Shown here one piece after another: positions 5,945-15,203 of a stretch of DNA of 26,730 nt. How positions within the stretch are numbered: the first letter of the stretch is position 1; the number at the start of each line of letters is the position of its first letter. Source of the stretch: Oribacterium sp. (lineage in GTDB: Bacteria; Bacillota_A; Clostridia; Lachnospirales; Lachnospiraceae); the NCBI GenBank assembly GCA_017940955.1, contig JAGAXP010000034.1, forward strand, positions 1-26,730. Direction: 5' to 3'. The notes below the pieces were generated by a model. The model ran no database searches, was not told the origin of the DNA, and saw only the letters and a list, made by a program, of their open reading frames with translations. The position numbers and the translations under genes are program-made.

Positions 5945-7036
5945 CTATACAAAGAGCTTACACTCCGTATGAACTACATTTAGTTTATCCGCATTCTTTA
6001 TGAAATAAAGCGTTTCCAATGTTTCTCCCATATATCCGATATATCTGTCATGTCTATCACAACCCTTGGGATCAGATAGTTCCTCAGTCCTTTCCAGTAT
6101 AGGAAAAAGCCACTCACAATACTTGCGAAGCACTGCTTTCTTTGCCAAAATTACGTTGTAATTGTATAAGTATTGTTGTTCCAATACTTGCGGAAAATAC
6201 TCTGCATATTCCGGCTGTAATTCTTGCAAAGCAGTCAGCAATGCATTCCAATCAACTTCTTTCAAATATCTTTCATGATGAGCATGGATATTCGGTTCAT
6301 AAGGCATCGGATATGGCAATACTGCATCCACATCATTATCCGGCAACCTCAAAAGATCATCATCTGAAAACACAAGCATCCGCCTATACTGAGCCAGTCC
6401 ATAATACTGCCCATCTTCACCTTCAGGGATCCCTGTCTTACAAAGCTTATTCTTCCATATCCAGTACAATGCTGATAGTTCAGAATAATTGACATTCTTC
6501 TCTGAAATGTTTTCCCCTTTGCTATCTGCAATATCTGCAATCCTTACATCAGTCATAGCTGCGCCTGCCTGTATCGGATACACATATTCAGGCAGTACAG
6601 GAGAATTTTTAAGCGGTCTATCAACATGAGACTTAGCCATATATATCCGTGTAAACGGTTTATTATATCCAACCGGCAAAGCAGACAACGGAAGGAAACG
6701 ATCCAGCTTTATATGAAACATCTTCATCAGTTCGCCCCAGCGTTCAGAATCAAGGCGGCTATAATGTTTGAAGCCATAGTTCTCAAGAGTTTCTTCAATA
6801 TCTGGCTGAACATTCTCAGGAGTTGCAATGATAACCTCCAACGAATCCTTCTGAGCCTGCGATAATTCTGAGGAGACATCAGCCACCTCTCGAACAGGGA
6901 TGTTTCCTAGCATAGAAGCATTGTTTCCCATGGCACTTACCATAAAACACGGGATCACTCGCTTCGAATATAAAGTTTTTACTGCTTCATAGGCTCCAAG
7001 AGCGTAACCTTGTGCACCGTATATTGCAAGTTTCAT
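5945..7036 (-). CDS. DUF4422 glycosyltransferase with N-terminal Rossmann-like domain
   Basis: 363 aa. Residues 1-110 form a nucleotide-binding-like fold starting 'MKLAIYGAQGYALGAYEAV'. Residues about 125-360 match the DUF4422 capsular glycosyltransferase type, with 'IYMAKSHVD', 'YVYPIQAGAAMTD', 'NYSELSALYWIWKN' and 'YYGLAQYRRML'. It probably adds a sugar to the acceptor that the LicD proteins decorate. The three LicD proteins carry the same kind of N-terminal domain. Its base composition is less AT-rich than the genes upstream, so it may have a different origin from the 7.05-16.3 kb block. The RBS is AGAGGTG. Confidence 0.8.
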   Translation of the reverse strand: MKLAIYGAQGYALGAYEAVKTLYSKRVIPCFMVSAMGNNASMLGNIPVREVADVSSELSQAQKDSLEVIIATPENVQPDIEETLENYGFKHYSRLDSERWGELMKMFHIKLDRFLPLSALPVGYNKPFTRIYMAKSHVDRPLKNSPVLPEYVYPIQAGAAMTDVRIADIADSKGENISEKNVNYSELSALYWIWKNKLCKTGIPEGEDGQYYGLAQYRRMLVFSDDDLLRLPDNDVDAVLPYPMPYEPNIHAHHERYLKEVDWNALLTALQELQPEYAEYFPQVLEQQYLYNYNVILAKKAVLRKYCEWLFPILERTEELSDPKGCDRHDRYIGYMGETLETLYFIKNADKLNVVHTECKLFV

Positions 7037-7049
7037 TGCCTAACACCTC

Positions 7050-8378
7050 TTAATCAATATATAAAACATCTTTCTTATCATAAAAATCTTGAATGACAGA
7101 AATAAATTCTAAAGAAATACTTGGATCGATATAGTTGTACTTTTTATTACTTAATATGTTATTTCTAAAGGCTACCAACTCATATCTAATGCCTTCCCCT
7201 TCTAGTTGATAGAAATATCTACGATTATTTTCTTGGTTTTCAAATCTAACCTCAAAATAGTCAGTTTTCCACCATGGCGCAGGTACGTATACATATCCTT
7301 TTGTACCAGAAACGATCATTTCTCCTTCCGACTTCACACCCTGTCCTACTTTTATACTGGCAACCGCATTATTGTATATAAAGTCTATCTTCGTGAAATA
7401 ATCATAGAACTCATCATTATCAGATATCTTACAAACCATATGCCTAGTCCTATAATGCGTGCCTAATATTTGGAAAACAGGAAGCATAGCATTAGGTCCC
7501 CAAGCACAAATACTATTCCAATTATTTTCGCTCTCATCGTAATTTTTCAGTGAAGTACATGTAGCATCAATATGTTTGATATCACCTATCATTCCACTTT
7601 TAAGAAGTAATAAAAGCCTCTCATATGCTGTAGAAAATGCCGTACGTATTGAATCCATCAATATACATCCAGCTTTCCTTGCCCTCTTTTGAAGATCTGT
7701 ATACTGTTCTTTATTTATGGTAATTGGGGCCTCACACAATACATGTTTGCCTTTAATTATCGCCGTTTTAATTAATTGATAATGTCGATCAGGATATGAA
7801 TGAATGTAAACAGCATCCACTTCCTCAAGCATTGATTCATAGTCAGAAAAAACCCTTATTCTTTTTTCGGAGTCAAATACATCTGTGTCATCATCAATAA
7901 ATATTGCTGATATTTCTAAGCCATTAACAAAACTGCTCTCAGAGTAGAATTTTTTGAGATAAGGATCACTTCCAACAATTCCGACATGAATATATTTTTT
8001 TTTCGAACGAATCTCAGTACTCGAAACCCCTTCAGTACGTTCAAGATATTTAACTGTACAGTACTCTTTCAAGTAATCAAAATACCCATCCCAATCACTT
8101 CCTACAGTAAATACATCTATTTCATATCGTTTAATATCATCTATTTTCTGTCCTTCATATTCTTCTACAATAATCTGATCAGCAATACCAAGTTCTTTTA
8201 CAGCCTCAATTCTTTCCATAAGGCTTTGACTGACATTAATTTTCCCTCTTCTTCTATCAAAATCATCAGATGTAACACCTACAATCAGATAATCTCCCAA
8301 ACACTTTGCCCTTTCAAGCAGGCGTATGTGTCCATAGTGCAAATGATCAAATGTACCATATGTAATCACCTTTAGCAT
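7050..8378 (-). CDS. Cytidylyltransferase - Gfo/Idh/MocA fusion
   Basis: 442 aa in two parts. Residues 1-128 are a TagD/glycerol-3-phosphate cytidylyltransferase-like domain with GTFDHLHYGH (8-17) and RTEGVSSTEI (114-123), which would make a CDP-activated compound. Residues about 130-442 are a Gfo/Idh/MocA-type NAD(P)-binding domain ('HVGIVGSDPY'). The usual E-K-P catalytic motif reads Glu216-Ala217-Pro218, so the canonical lysine is missing and dehydrogenase activity is uncertain. ATG 8378 matches TagD starts; TTG 8384, five nt after AAGGAG, would add two residues. It directly follows the methyltransferase stop. It probably supplies the CDP-linked substrate for the LicD enzymes of the operon. 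Confidence 0.8.
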   Translation of the reverse strand: MLKVITYGTFDHLHYGHIRLLERAKCLGDYLIVGVTSDDFDRRRGKINVSQSLMERIEAVKELGIADQIIVEEYEGQKIDDIKRYEIDVFTVGSDWDGYFDYLKEYCTVKYLERTEGVSSTEIRSKKKYIHVGIVGSDPYLKKFYSESSFVNGLEISAIFIDDDTDVFDSEKRIRVFSDYESMLEEVDAVYIHSYPDRHYQLIKTAIIKGKHVLCEAPITINKEQYTDLQKRARKAGCILMDSIRTAFSTAYERLLLLLKSGMIGDIKHIDATCTSLKNYDESENNWNSICAWGPNAMLPVFQILGTHYRTRHMVCKISDNDEFYDYFTKIDFIYNNAVASIKVGQGVKSEGEMIVSGTKGYVYVPAPWWKTDYFEVRFENQENNRRYFYQLEGEGIRYELVAFRNNILSNKKYNYIDPSISLEFISVIQDFYDKKDVLYID

Positions 8379-8384
8379 ATACAA

Positions 8385-9128
8385 TCAAACTCCTTCACAC
8401 CTGAAAAGCGAATACCAGTGGCTTGTTTCAGATTGTTCTTTTTTGTCCAAGATATCCATAAAACCATCTTCCTCAACCACTATAGGTTTCATATTTTCTT
8501 CAATCAATTCAGTATATTCTGCACGAGTTCTATATATAGCTCCATAATAATCATTTAAGTTTTCAGACCAAATATGATTTAGTGTAAGCCTCTGTTCTTT
8601 TCCCACGCTTTCTTCGAAATAAATTAGGGTATGGCAATCAACGATACCTCTTAATCCCCTGTAGCATGTTTTCAGTTCGTCATCGTTTATATACATCGCA
8701 ACACCAGTCATTATTATTACATCATAGTGTTTAGTTATAATTCTTTTATCGTGAAGCGCATCTATAACAGACATATTATAGAAAGTGCACTTTTCATTTT
8801 CGTTTTTCTGTTTGGCAACAGAAATCATTTCAGAAGAGAAGTCGATACCGCAATAACTTCTGCACTTATCCTTTACTGCATCTGCCCACCTGCCAATACC
8901 ACACCCAAGGTCAAGAATATCCTTATTTATGTCTATCATTAACTTAGGAATGATGAACTCTTTCTCATATCTGTCCCATCTTATGGAATAGTCCGGATCC
9001 TGATCGCCTAAAAGAACTGTTGTATATTCTCTCTTTCTACTATTGATGCTTCTTGCTCTCTGATCATAAAATGAAATGGTATTATCAGAATCAATGTCTA
9101 CTTTTTCCCCATAAAACCTATTCTTCAT
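8385..9128 (-). CDS. SAM-dependent methyltransferase
   Basis: A 247-aa class I methyltransferase. Motif I, ILDLGCGIGR, is at residues 71-80, and 'YCGIDFSSEMISVAKQ' supplies the acidic ribose-binding residue. No membrane segment. I choose ATG 9128 because GGAGGTGA lies about 8 nt upstream; longer starts would overlap the aminotransferase gene. The substrate is unknown. Given an aminotransferase just upstream and a cytidylyltransferase just downstream, N- or O-methylation of the small head group before or after CDP activation is plausible but inferred. Confidence 0.75.
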   Translation of the reverse strand: MKNRFYGEKVDIDSDNTISFYDQRARSINSRKREYTTVLLGDQDPDYSIRWDRYEKEFIIPKLMIDINKDILDLGCGIGRWADAVKDKCRSYCGIDFSSEMISVAKQKNENEKCTFYNMSVIDALHDKRIITKHYDVIIMTGVAMYINDDELKTCYRGLRGIVDCHTLIYFEESVGKEQRLTLNHIWSENLNDYYGAIYRTRAEYTELIEENMKPIVVEEDGFMDILDKKEQSETSHWYSLFRCEGV

Positions 9129-9156
9129 CCCTGTCACCTCCGCGTAGGTCCTAAAT

Positions 9157-10239
9157 TCATAACAATCCGTCTGATTCCATTTGAGCCAATGCGTTACCAA
9201 GGGTATGGTAATCGTCTATAGATAGTGCCCCTATATGTCCTACTCTAAAAACGCTATCCTTATATGTTCCACCATTAGGGCACACCCATATGTCAAACTT
9301 GTTCTTTAATTGTTCACATATTATTCCAGCATTATTATTTTTTACACGTACCGCAGTTACCGCATTCGACATATCTCGTGGATTTGTAATCAGCAATTCA
9401 AAATAATATGTCGCTATTTGATTTCTAAATAACATGGCTAGTTTTTTTACATTATCAATTTCATAAGGAACGCCTCCGCATTCCTCTATCATCCTTAACC
9501 TTTCATTTAATTGGTAAACAACAGAAACGGCTGGAGTATAAGGGGTTTGTCCTCTTCTCATATTTTCAAGTGCGACTTTTAAACTAAGGTACATATTGTG
9601 ATTATCAGTTTGACAAACACGCTCTATCGCTGTAGGATCTAAAACCACAAAAGACATTCCCGGTTGCAATGCAAGTGCTTTTTGAGATGCAATAATGATT
9701 ACATTTGCACCAATATCGGACATGCTTATGTAATCAGCAAGAAAAGAACTAATTGCATCCACAACCAAAAATATGCCGTTTTGTTTACAAAAATCCGATA
9801 TAATCTTCATGTCATATAGTAGACCAGAAGATGTTTCATCCATATTAACTAATAATGCTGTAATTCCATACTCTTTCAAGTCCTCTATACTCTTCTTTGT
9901 TATTTGCTCTCCAAATTTGCATTGCACCTCAACAACAGAAATATCATGCATTTTGCACAGATCAACAAATCTCTGTCCAAATGTTCCGCCATTAATCACG
10001 GCGACTTTATCGTTTGGCGCCAAAGTTCCTATGACACACGCTTCCATCCCACCAGTACCAGACGTTGTCAAAAAAGCACATTTACTTCCGTCAGGTGCGT
10101 CAAGCATTTTTAAAAGACGTTTTTCGCTATCAAGCATTATCTCAGAAAATTCCGATGTCCTAAAATACGGAGTTTGTAGACCAGCAATATTTAATATCCT
10201 TTCATGAGACATTACTGGACCAACTGTCATATTAATCAT
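9157..10239 (-). CDS. Class V PLP aminotransferase
   Basis: 360 aa, fold type I class V (alanine-glyoxylate / phosphonate aminotransferase relatives). It has 'TVGPVMSHE' at the start, 'TTSGTGGMEA' for PLP phosphate binding (58-67), Asp161 in 'VVDAISSF' and the Schiff-base Lys187 in 'IIIASQKALA'. It would aminate a small aldehyde or ketone, or run the reverse. LicD neighbours recall aminoethylphosphonate pathways, but no PEP mutase or phosphonopyruvate decarboxylase is present, so I do not call it PhnW. It starts 5 nt after the LicD-methyltransferase stop, with AAAGG 9 nt before the ATG. Confidence 0.8.
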   Translation of the reverse strand: MINMTVGPVMSHERILNIAGLQTPYFRTSEFSEIMLDSEKRLLKMLDAPDGSKCAFLTTSGTGGMEACVIGTLAPNDKVAVINGGTFGQRFVDLCKMHDISVVEVQCKFGEQITKKSIEDLKEYGITALLVNMDETSSGLLYDMKIISDFCKQNGIFLVVDAISSFLADYISMSDIGANVIIIASQKALALQPGMSFVVLDPTAIERVCQTDNHNMYLSLKVALENMRRGQTPYTPAVSVVYQLNERLRMIEECGGVPYEIDNVKKLAMLFRNQIATYYFELLITNPRDMSNAVTAVRVKNNNAGIICEQLKNKFDIWVCPNGGTYKDSVFRVGHIGALSIDDYHTLGNALAQMESDGLL

Positions 10240-10243
10240 AATT

Positions 10244-12076
10244 TCATACCTTTCTCGATATAGTACGTATTATTAATGGATCACTTTCACCATATGGTGC
10301 AAATCCACGAGCCTCATCAGAATATAGGATTTCAAATCCTTGCATTTCAAGTTTTTTTTCTAATTCTTCCCTGACAATAAACCTCCGAAAATGTTTGTCC
10401 TCTATAAAGGTATTCCTTGCAACTTTAACACCTTTTCCATATAAATCATCGTGTATGCTTCTCACTTCTATATAGAAGTACCCTGCATGCTTTAATGATT
10501 TATATGCACTGTCTATGAGCTGATCCTCTTGCTGCTCATTAATGGCATGCAGCGAGAATCGACTATAGATATGATCATATACTTTTGGCTTATTTAAGAA
10601 TTTTATAAAGTCATCCCTCACAAAACTAACGTTCTTTTTATCCTTATATTTCTCAGCTAAATCCCATACCACTTCAGACGCATCTACTCCAACAACCTGT
10701 AAGCCAGAATTATAAAAAAATACTGTATCGCGTCCATTCCCACATCCAATATCCACTAAAACCTCATCGGTTTTCATATATGCTTTGCATATCTCAGCAA
10801 ATTTAGTATGTCCCAGTGGTGCTTTCGATTGTTTATAATATGAATTCCAATATTCGGTGTCCCTGTTAAAATAATTGGATGTTATATAATATGCATTTTG
10901 AGAATAATCATGTGTCCTTTTCTCTGCATCTTTGGGAATTTGCATATAATTGCCATACTTACAATCAAGAACTTCTGAGTATCCCTCAGGACATATGAAT
11001 TTATCTTCTCCAAAAGGCATTAGTTTTCTATTAAAATGCTTTTTATCTATCCCTCGACGTCCAACGTCATGTCTTATGTGATCTAATCTTCCGCAGTATA
11101 CTTCTCCTACAAATTGACTTTTATCGTAATCATATCTTCCATAAAGTGAATATACTTTATTCACCATGTCTCGATATGTTTCTTCAACAAACTGAACTGT
11201 CGCATATGGAATTACGACCTTTTCTTTCCACTCATCGCCCAGTTTTCTTAACTCATCATAGTATTTTATTGATTCATACTCATTCTCTGGATATCCTCCC
11301 ATCGGCCAAATGTCCATTGATACATAATCATCATATATCAGTGGAAAATTTCTTTCTGTGATGATAATATTATTAGATTTTAGTCTTCCAATGGTACTAA
11401 GGCATTTTCCATTACCTTGGCAAAAGATACTATCAAATGAGTAATCATTTTGTCCTTGAACAAGATTGCAAAATCTGACATAATCACTAAAAGGCATCGA
11501 GACGTCAACATCATCATCCCAAGGAATAAAACCTTTATGTCTAACAGCGCCCAATAATGTTCCATAACTCAAATAGTACCTTAGTTCGTTTTTAATACAG
11601 AACTCATGAAACCATCGTAGCAGCATCACATACTCATTTTGTATATCCGTCAGGCAAGGTTTCTCTAGGACACTTTTATCTGAAAGCATTATCTTATCTT
11701 CTAATAATTCAAACAAATTTAAGATAATAACTCTATTTTCGTCATCTAATCCATATCCTTTTATATCATGTAAAATTGAGTCTGTATTATACCTAGTAGA
11801 TAGAAGAATGTATGTATCTTTCGATAAATTCTTCATAATATCATTTGGTTTCTTTACTATCTCCCCGCAAAAATCCATCCCCCACTTTGATTGATCTTTA
11901 TCGACTATTGCCTCTATTTTATAGTTATTATAATGAAGCCATGATATTTCCACTTTAGCAGAGTCATTCATTCCATATATAACAAAAGAACAATTAGCCG
12001 GATCAAAAGAATTACCAATCATCTTGTTCATTCGTTCGATACAGTATTCATATTTATTGTCCACACAAGCATACAT
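10244..12076 (-). CDS. Rossmann - LicD - methyltransferase fusion
   Basis: 610 aa with three parts: an N-terminal Rossmann-like domain (about 28-125, 'CSFVIYGMNDSAKVE'); a LicD nucleotidyltransferase-fold phosphotransferase (about 145-400) with '[20 protein letters not shown]' at 172-191; and a class I SAM methyltransferase from about 410, with 'VLVDIGCGNGRD' near 439-450. LicD enzymes move phosphocholine or similar groups from a CDP carrier onto glycans. The fused methyltransferase suggests the transferred group or the acceptor is methylated in the same step. AAAGGAG lies 7 nt before the ATG. It is followed closely by the aminotransferase. Confidence 0.85.
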   Translation of the reverse strand: MYACVDNKYEYCIERMNKMIGNSFDPANCSFVIYGMNDSAKVEISWLHYNNYKIEAIVDKDQSKWGMDFCGEIVKKPNDIMKNLSKDTYILLSTRYNTDSILHDIKGYGLDDENRVIILNLFELLEDKIMLSDKSVLEKPCLTDIQNEYVMLLRWFHEFCIKNELRYYLSYGTLLGAVRHKGFIPWDDDVDVSMPFSDYVRFCNLVQGQNDYSFDSIFCQGNGKCLSTIGRLKSNNIIITERNFPLIYDDYVSMDIWPMGGYPENEYESIKYYDELRKLGDEWKEKVVIPYATVQFVEETYRDMVNKVYSLYGRYDYDKSQFVGEVYCGRLDHIRHDVGRRGIDKKHFNRKLMPFGEDKFICPEGYSEVLDCKYGNYMQIPKDAEKRTHDYSQNAYYITSNYFNRDTEYWNSYYKQSKAPLGHTKFAEICKAYMKTDEVLVDIGCGNGRDTVFFYNSGLQVVGVDASEVVWDLAEKYKDKKNVSFVRDDFIKFLNKPKVYDHIYSRFSLHAINEQQEDQLIDSAYKSLKHAGYFYIEVRSIHDDLYGKGVKVARNTFIEDKHFRRFIVREELEKKLEMQGFEILYSDEARGFAPYGESDPLIIRTISRKV

Positions 12077-12113
12077 GACCTATCTCCTTTATAATTTATG
12101 CAATTCTATGTAA

Positions 12114-13637
12114 TCACCTCATAGGGAGTACAAGATTGTCTCTTTTATTCTTTGATATATTGATTGAATTAATTAGTTTATAATATTCCCTTGTAAATTC
12201 ACCATTAACATCAATATATTTACAAGTATCAATATCATCATCATTTATCTGAAAGTCACATACCTCCCTATTTCCCTTGTACATTTCCACTTCCTTTTCT
12301 TCTAAAGGAATACTCATATATTCGTTAAACCAATCTATAGCAAAAACACAATATGCTCCAGTTCCACGTAGTAACTTATAAATACCAACTGCCTTCTCAA
12401 CATTTTTATGATTATTAATGTATATGCAACAGAATACATAATTCTGCCTTATAACTTTCTCAGACACTTCACAAATATGGTGACTGCTAAACTCGTCAGG
12501 CAATTGCATATATTGCTTATAAAAATATGAAAGCAACATTTCCGGCTTGTTCGGTATATAGCAATCTATGCCCTCAAAAACACCTTTACTGAGCGGAGTA
12601 ATAATATTCTCATTAATCCAACTTGTATTCTTGCATGTAAAAGAATCTAAATTATCTATTCCGAAGTAAATATTGCTACTGTTTGTAGTTGTAATCCTTT
12701 TCTCTTTAATCACATCAGTAAAAAAAGTGTTACCTCTTTCTGTATATCGATACGCTGATAATTCAGCTAACAATTTCATGTGATCTCGAAATGAATATGT
12801 TTCCATATAATAGTCGTAAGGAAAAAAATCCATACCACACGCATCTATTTCTGATGATCCAGATTTAATCTGCATACAATTTGGAGAAATCAACATCAAA
12901 TATTGATTTGGGTATTCTCTCATTGCTTTCTCAACCAACCTGTTATTCTCAGCATTAACAGAGGCCCCTATTTCCATAAACACAAATTTCTTCTTTCCAT
13001 ATTCTATTAGTTTTTCATAATCTGTCCTAAATAATCCAAAATCCAAATCATCGTCCCATGGAATAAATCCCTGATGCCTATAAAACCCCAGCAAGCTTCC
13101 ACCCACCAAAAAAGGTTTTATCTCAAGAAAACTTATATGTTCAAAAAATTTCTTAGCATAATCAGATAATGATCGCTGTATAGCACGTACATATCCTTTT
13201 ATTGGTTTTAGCGATTTTATATCTACGGATTGCTTTAATACTTTGTACTGCAATTCTCTTTTACTATATACTTCATAATACTGATCCCTTTCCAAAGCCA
13301 ATCTGTGATTATCATCATTCAGAAATTCCAAAAAGGCATCAGGAGGCATCGACTCCGCATACCTTATAAATTGCTCAGACATAATTACAAAATCTTTTAT
13401 TCCATATGCATATAGCTGATCTATCACACTTCTGGCATTATTGGGGTTCATAGCTAAAACAAGGATATTATCTCGAAGCTCAAGTAACATCGTTTCAAAA
13501 GGTATATACCTTATTCCATATTTAACTGTTTCACATTGGCAAGCATTATCACACATTGCAATAACAATGGATCCACCAAAATAGTCAATCATTTCATGAC
13601 CATATGCACCACTACCAAATAATATTATCTTCTTCAC
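12114..13637 (-). CDS. LicD-family phosphotransferase with N-terminal Rossmann-like domain
   Basis: 507 aa. Residues 1-95 begin '[20 protein letters not shown]', a G-x-G-x-x-G type fold. The LicD signature '[20 protein letters not shown]' is at residues 178-197, followed by further LicD sequence. The C-terminal 120 residues are unassigned. Start GTG 13637 overlaps the upstream LicD gene by 26 nt with only a distant AAAGGG, suggesting translational coupling. The domain order and position of the LicD box are almost the same as in the upstream gene, so the two are probably ancient duplicates with different acceptors or donors. Confidence 0.85.
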   Translation of the reverse strand: MKKIILFGSGAYGHEMIDYFGGSIVIAMCDNACQCETVKYGIRYIPFETMLLELRDNILVLAMNPNNARSVIDQLYAYGIKDFVIMSEQFIRYAESMPPDAFLEFLNDDNHRLALERDQYYEVYSKRELQYKVLKQSVDIKSLKPIKGYVRAIQRSLSDYAKKFFEHISFLEIKPFLVGGSLLGFYRHQGFIPWDDDLDFGLFRTDYEKLIEYGKKKFVFMEIGASVNAENNRLVEKAMREYPNQYLMLISPNCMQIKSGSSEIDACGMDFFPYDYYMETYSFRDHMKLLAELSAYRYTERGNTFFTDVIKEKRITTTNSSNIYFGIDNLDSFTCKNTSWINENIITPLSKGVFEGIDCYIPNKPEMLLSYFYKQYMQLPDEFSSHHICEVSEKVIRQNYVFCCIYINNHKNVEKAVGIYKLLRGTGAYCVFAIDWFNEYMSIPLEEKEVEMYKGNREVCDFQINDDDIDTCKYIDVNGEFTREYYKLINSINISKNKRDNLVLPMR

Positions 13638-15198
13638 TTACAATCAGTCCCTTTAAAGTCTTAAATATCTCATTTTCAAGTTCAACGTGATTCACGTCAC
13701 GATAACAATATTCGTGAATATGTTTATAAAGATATCCACCTTCACTATTATCAGACCTTACTACTCCAAGAGTTGTATTTGCATTATGTCTAATAGAGAA
13801 TTCAACTTCATATTTTCTTAGTTTTTTGACTATATCCTCATATGCATTTTTTCTCTTTCTGCGCCTATACAAATAATCTTTTTCTACAACATATAATGCA
13901 AAAACTCCATTTTTTCTTAAGGACATATATGGATGATAAAATAAATCAATATCCTCTATCCCTTCTATGTAAAATTCAATGCTAGGCAAAATCTCTCTTA
14001 TATACCTATTCCTTTGCATGATTCTATGAGAAAGTCCCATATCATCCGGTGCTGTTTGATAATTGGGGATATCATAATCAATAAATATCTCAGGTTGAGC
14101 AGGTACCGGCAAAAAAGTATTTTCAAAATTAACATTCCCTGTCGGAAAAATCACATCACTAGGTATCCACTTTGAATTGTGTAAATGATCATAAGCCATC
14201 ATACTGTCAAGAGCGAAAGAGACCTGTCTCGATTTATTACATATATTTCTATTTCCTAATACTTCAGCTTCCTCAATTATTAGTCTCTCTTTTTCATCAT
14301 TTGTCTCTTCTGTTTTTCTCTTTGTACTTATTATCAGCTCCCTATAATCATTGTAGTCATAATCATTCTTAAAATAATCAAAGGTAAACAAATCAACTAC
14401 CGCATAGTCAGCTATAGATGACCCTTTAAGTACACTAAGACAATATGGTGACTTTTCAAAAACCAATTCTTCCTGATGTATTCTTAATGCAATATTTTGA
14501 GAACGATAGTTGCCAACTCCGGATTCACATCTTTCATATATTAGATATTTCCCATCGATATAATCCATCAGCTTTTTTAAATCTGGACGCATTATTCCAA
14601 AGTCTATATCATCATCCCACGGAACAAATCCATTATGTCTGAGTGCACCTACTAACGTTCCACCAACAGCAAACACTGATATATTCAGCTTTTGCATCAA
14701 AAGAATTACTTCTCTTGCAAGTTGCAAAGACTTACTCTGTTCTGCCTTTATATATCCTTGTCCCGCGCCAACACAGCATGGGTTTATCCATTCCATTAAG
14801 TAATTAACTTGTTCTCTCTTTTCTCTTAGCAATTCCTTATAATGATCTGCCTTGAATTTCTGTCGATTCGTTTTTTTACCTAAATATTTGAGCGTTTCCT
14901 TTTGTCCATTTTTCCCTACATAATTCTTAATTTCATCATAATAAAAAACATAATCCCATATTTCATGCGATTCCAATTGCGACGATATCTCGTCACCATT
15001 ATTATTATTTGCTGTAATCACTACTATATAATCCTGGTATTTATCTAGGAAATCTATAAATGTAATCACTGGTTTTCCGTATGCAACATTTCCACTTATT
15101 GCACACGAATTATCACAAAAGTATTCAACATTATTCTTTCCAAGTGTTAATAAAGCTTCAGCACCTGCATGTCCACAACCAAACAGAATATACCTCAT
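13612..15198 (-). CDS. LicD-family phosphotransferase with N-terminal Rossmann-like domain
   Basis: 528 aa from ATG 15198. The N-terminal fold '[20 protein letters not shown]' covers about residues 1-95. The LicD box '[20 protein letters not shown]' is at 178-197, with the WDDD-x-D metal-binding cluster intact. The C-terminal region (about 410-528) resembles that of the next gene in outline only. GGAG lies 8 nt before ATG 15198. An in-frame GTG at 15207 overlaps the preceding stop as GTGA and is the alternative. The likely role is transfer of a phosphorylated head group from a CDP donor to a surface glycan. Confidence 0.85.
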   Translation of the reverse strand: MRYILFGCGHAGAEALLTLGKNNVEYFCDNSCAISGNVAYGKPVITFIDFLDKYQDYIVVITANNNNGDEISSQLESHEIWDYVFYYDEIKNYVGKNGQKETLKYLGKKTNRQKFKADHYKELLREKREQVNYLMEWINPCCVGAGQGYIKAEQSKSLQLAREVILLMQKLNISVFAVGGTLVGALRHNGFVPWDDDIDFGIMRPDLKKLMDYIDGKYLIYERCESGVGNYRSQNIALRIHQEELVFEKSPYCLSVLKGSSIADYAVVDLFTFDYFKNDYDYNDYRELIISTKRKTEETNDEKERLIIEEAEVLGNRNICNKSRQVSFALDSMMAYDHLHNSKWIPSDVIFPTGNVNFENTFLPVPAQPEIFIDYDIPNYQTAPDDMGLSHRIMQRNRYIREILPSIEFYIEGIEDIDLFYHPYMSLRKNGVFALYVVEKDYLYRRRKRKNAYEDIVKKLRKYEVEFSIRHNANTTLGVVRSDNSEGGYLYKHIHEYCYRDVNHVELENEIFKTLKGLIVSEEDNIIW

Positions 15199-15203
15199 TC
15201 TAC

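Noticed and set aside
9157..10239. Naming the aminotransferase PhnW (aminoethylphosphonate transaminase)
   Set aside because: It is a class V relative and lies near LicD genes, but PEP mutase and phosphonopyruvate decarboxylase are missing and the cytidylyltransferase is TagD-like.
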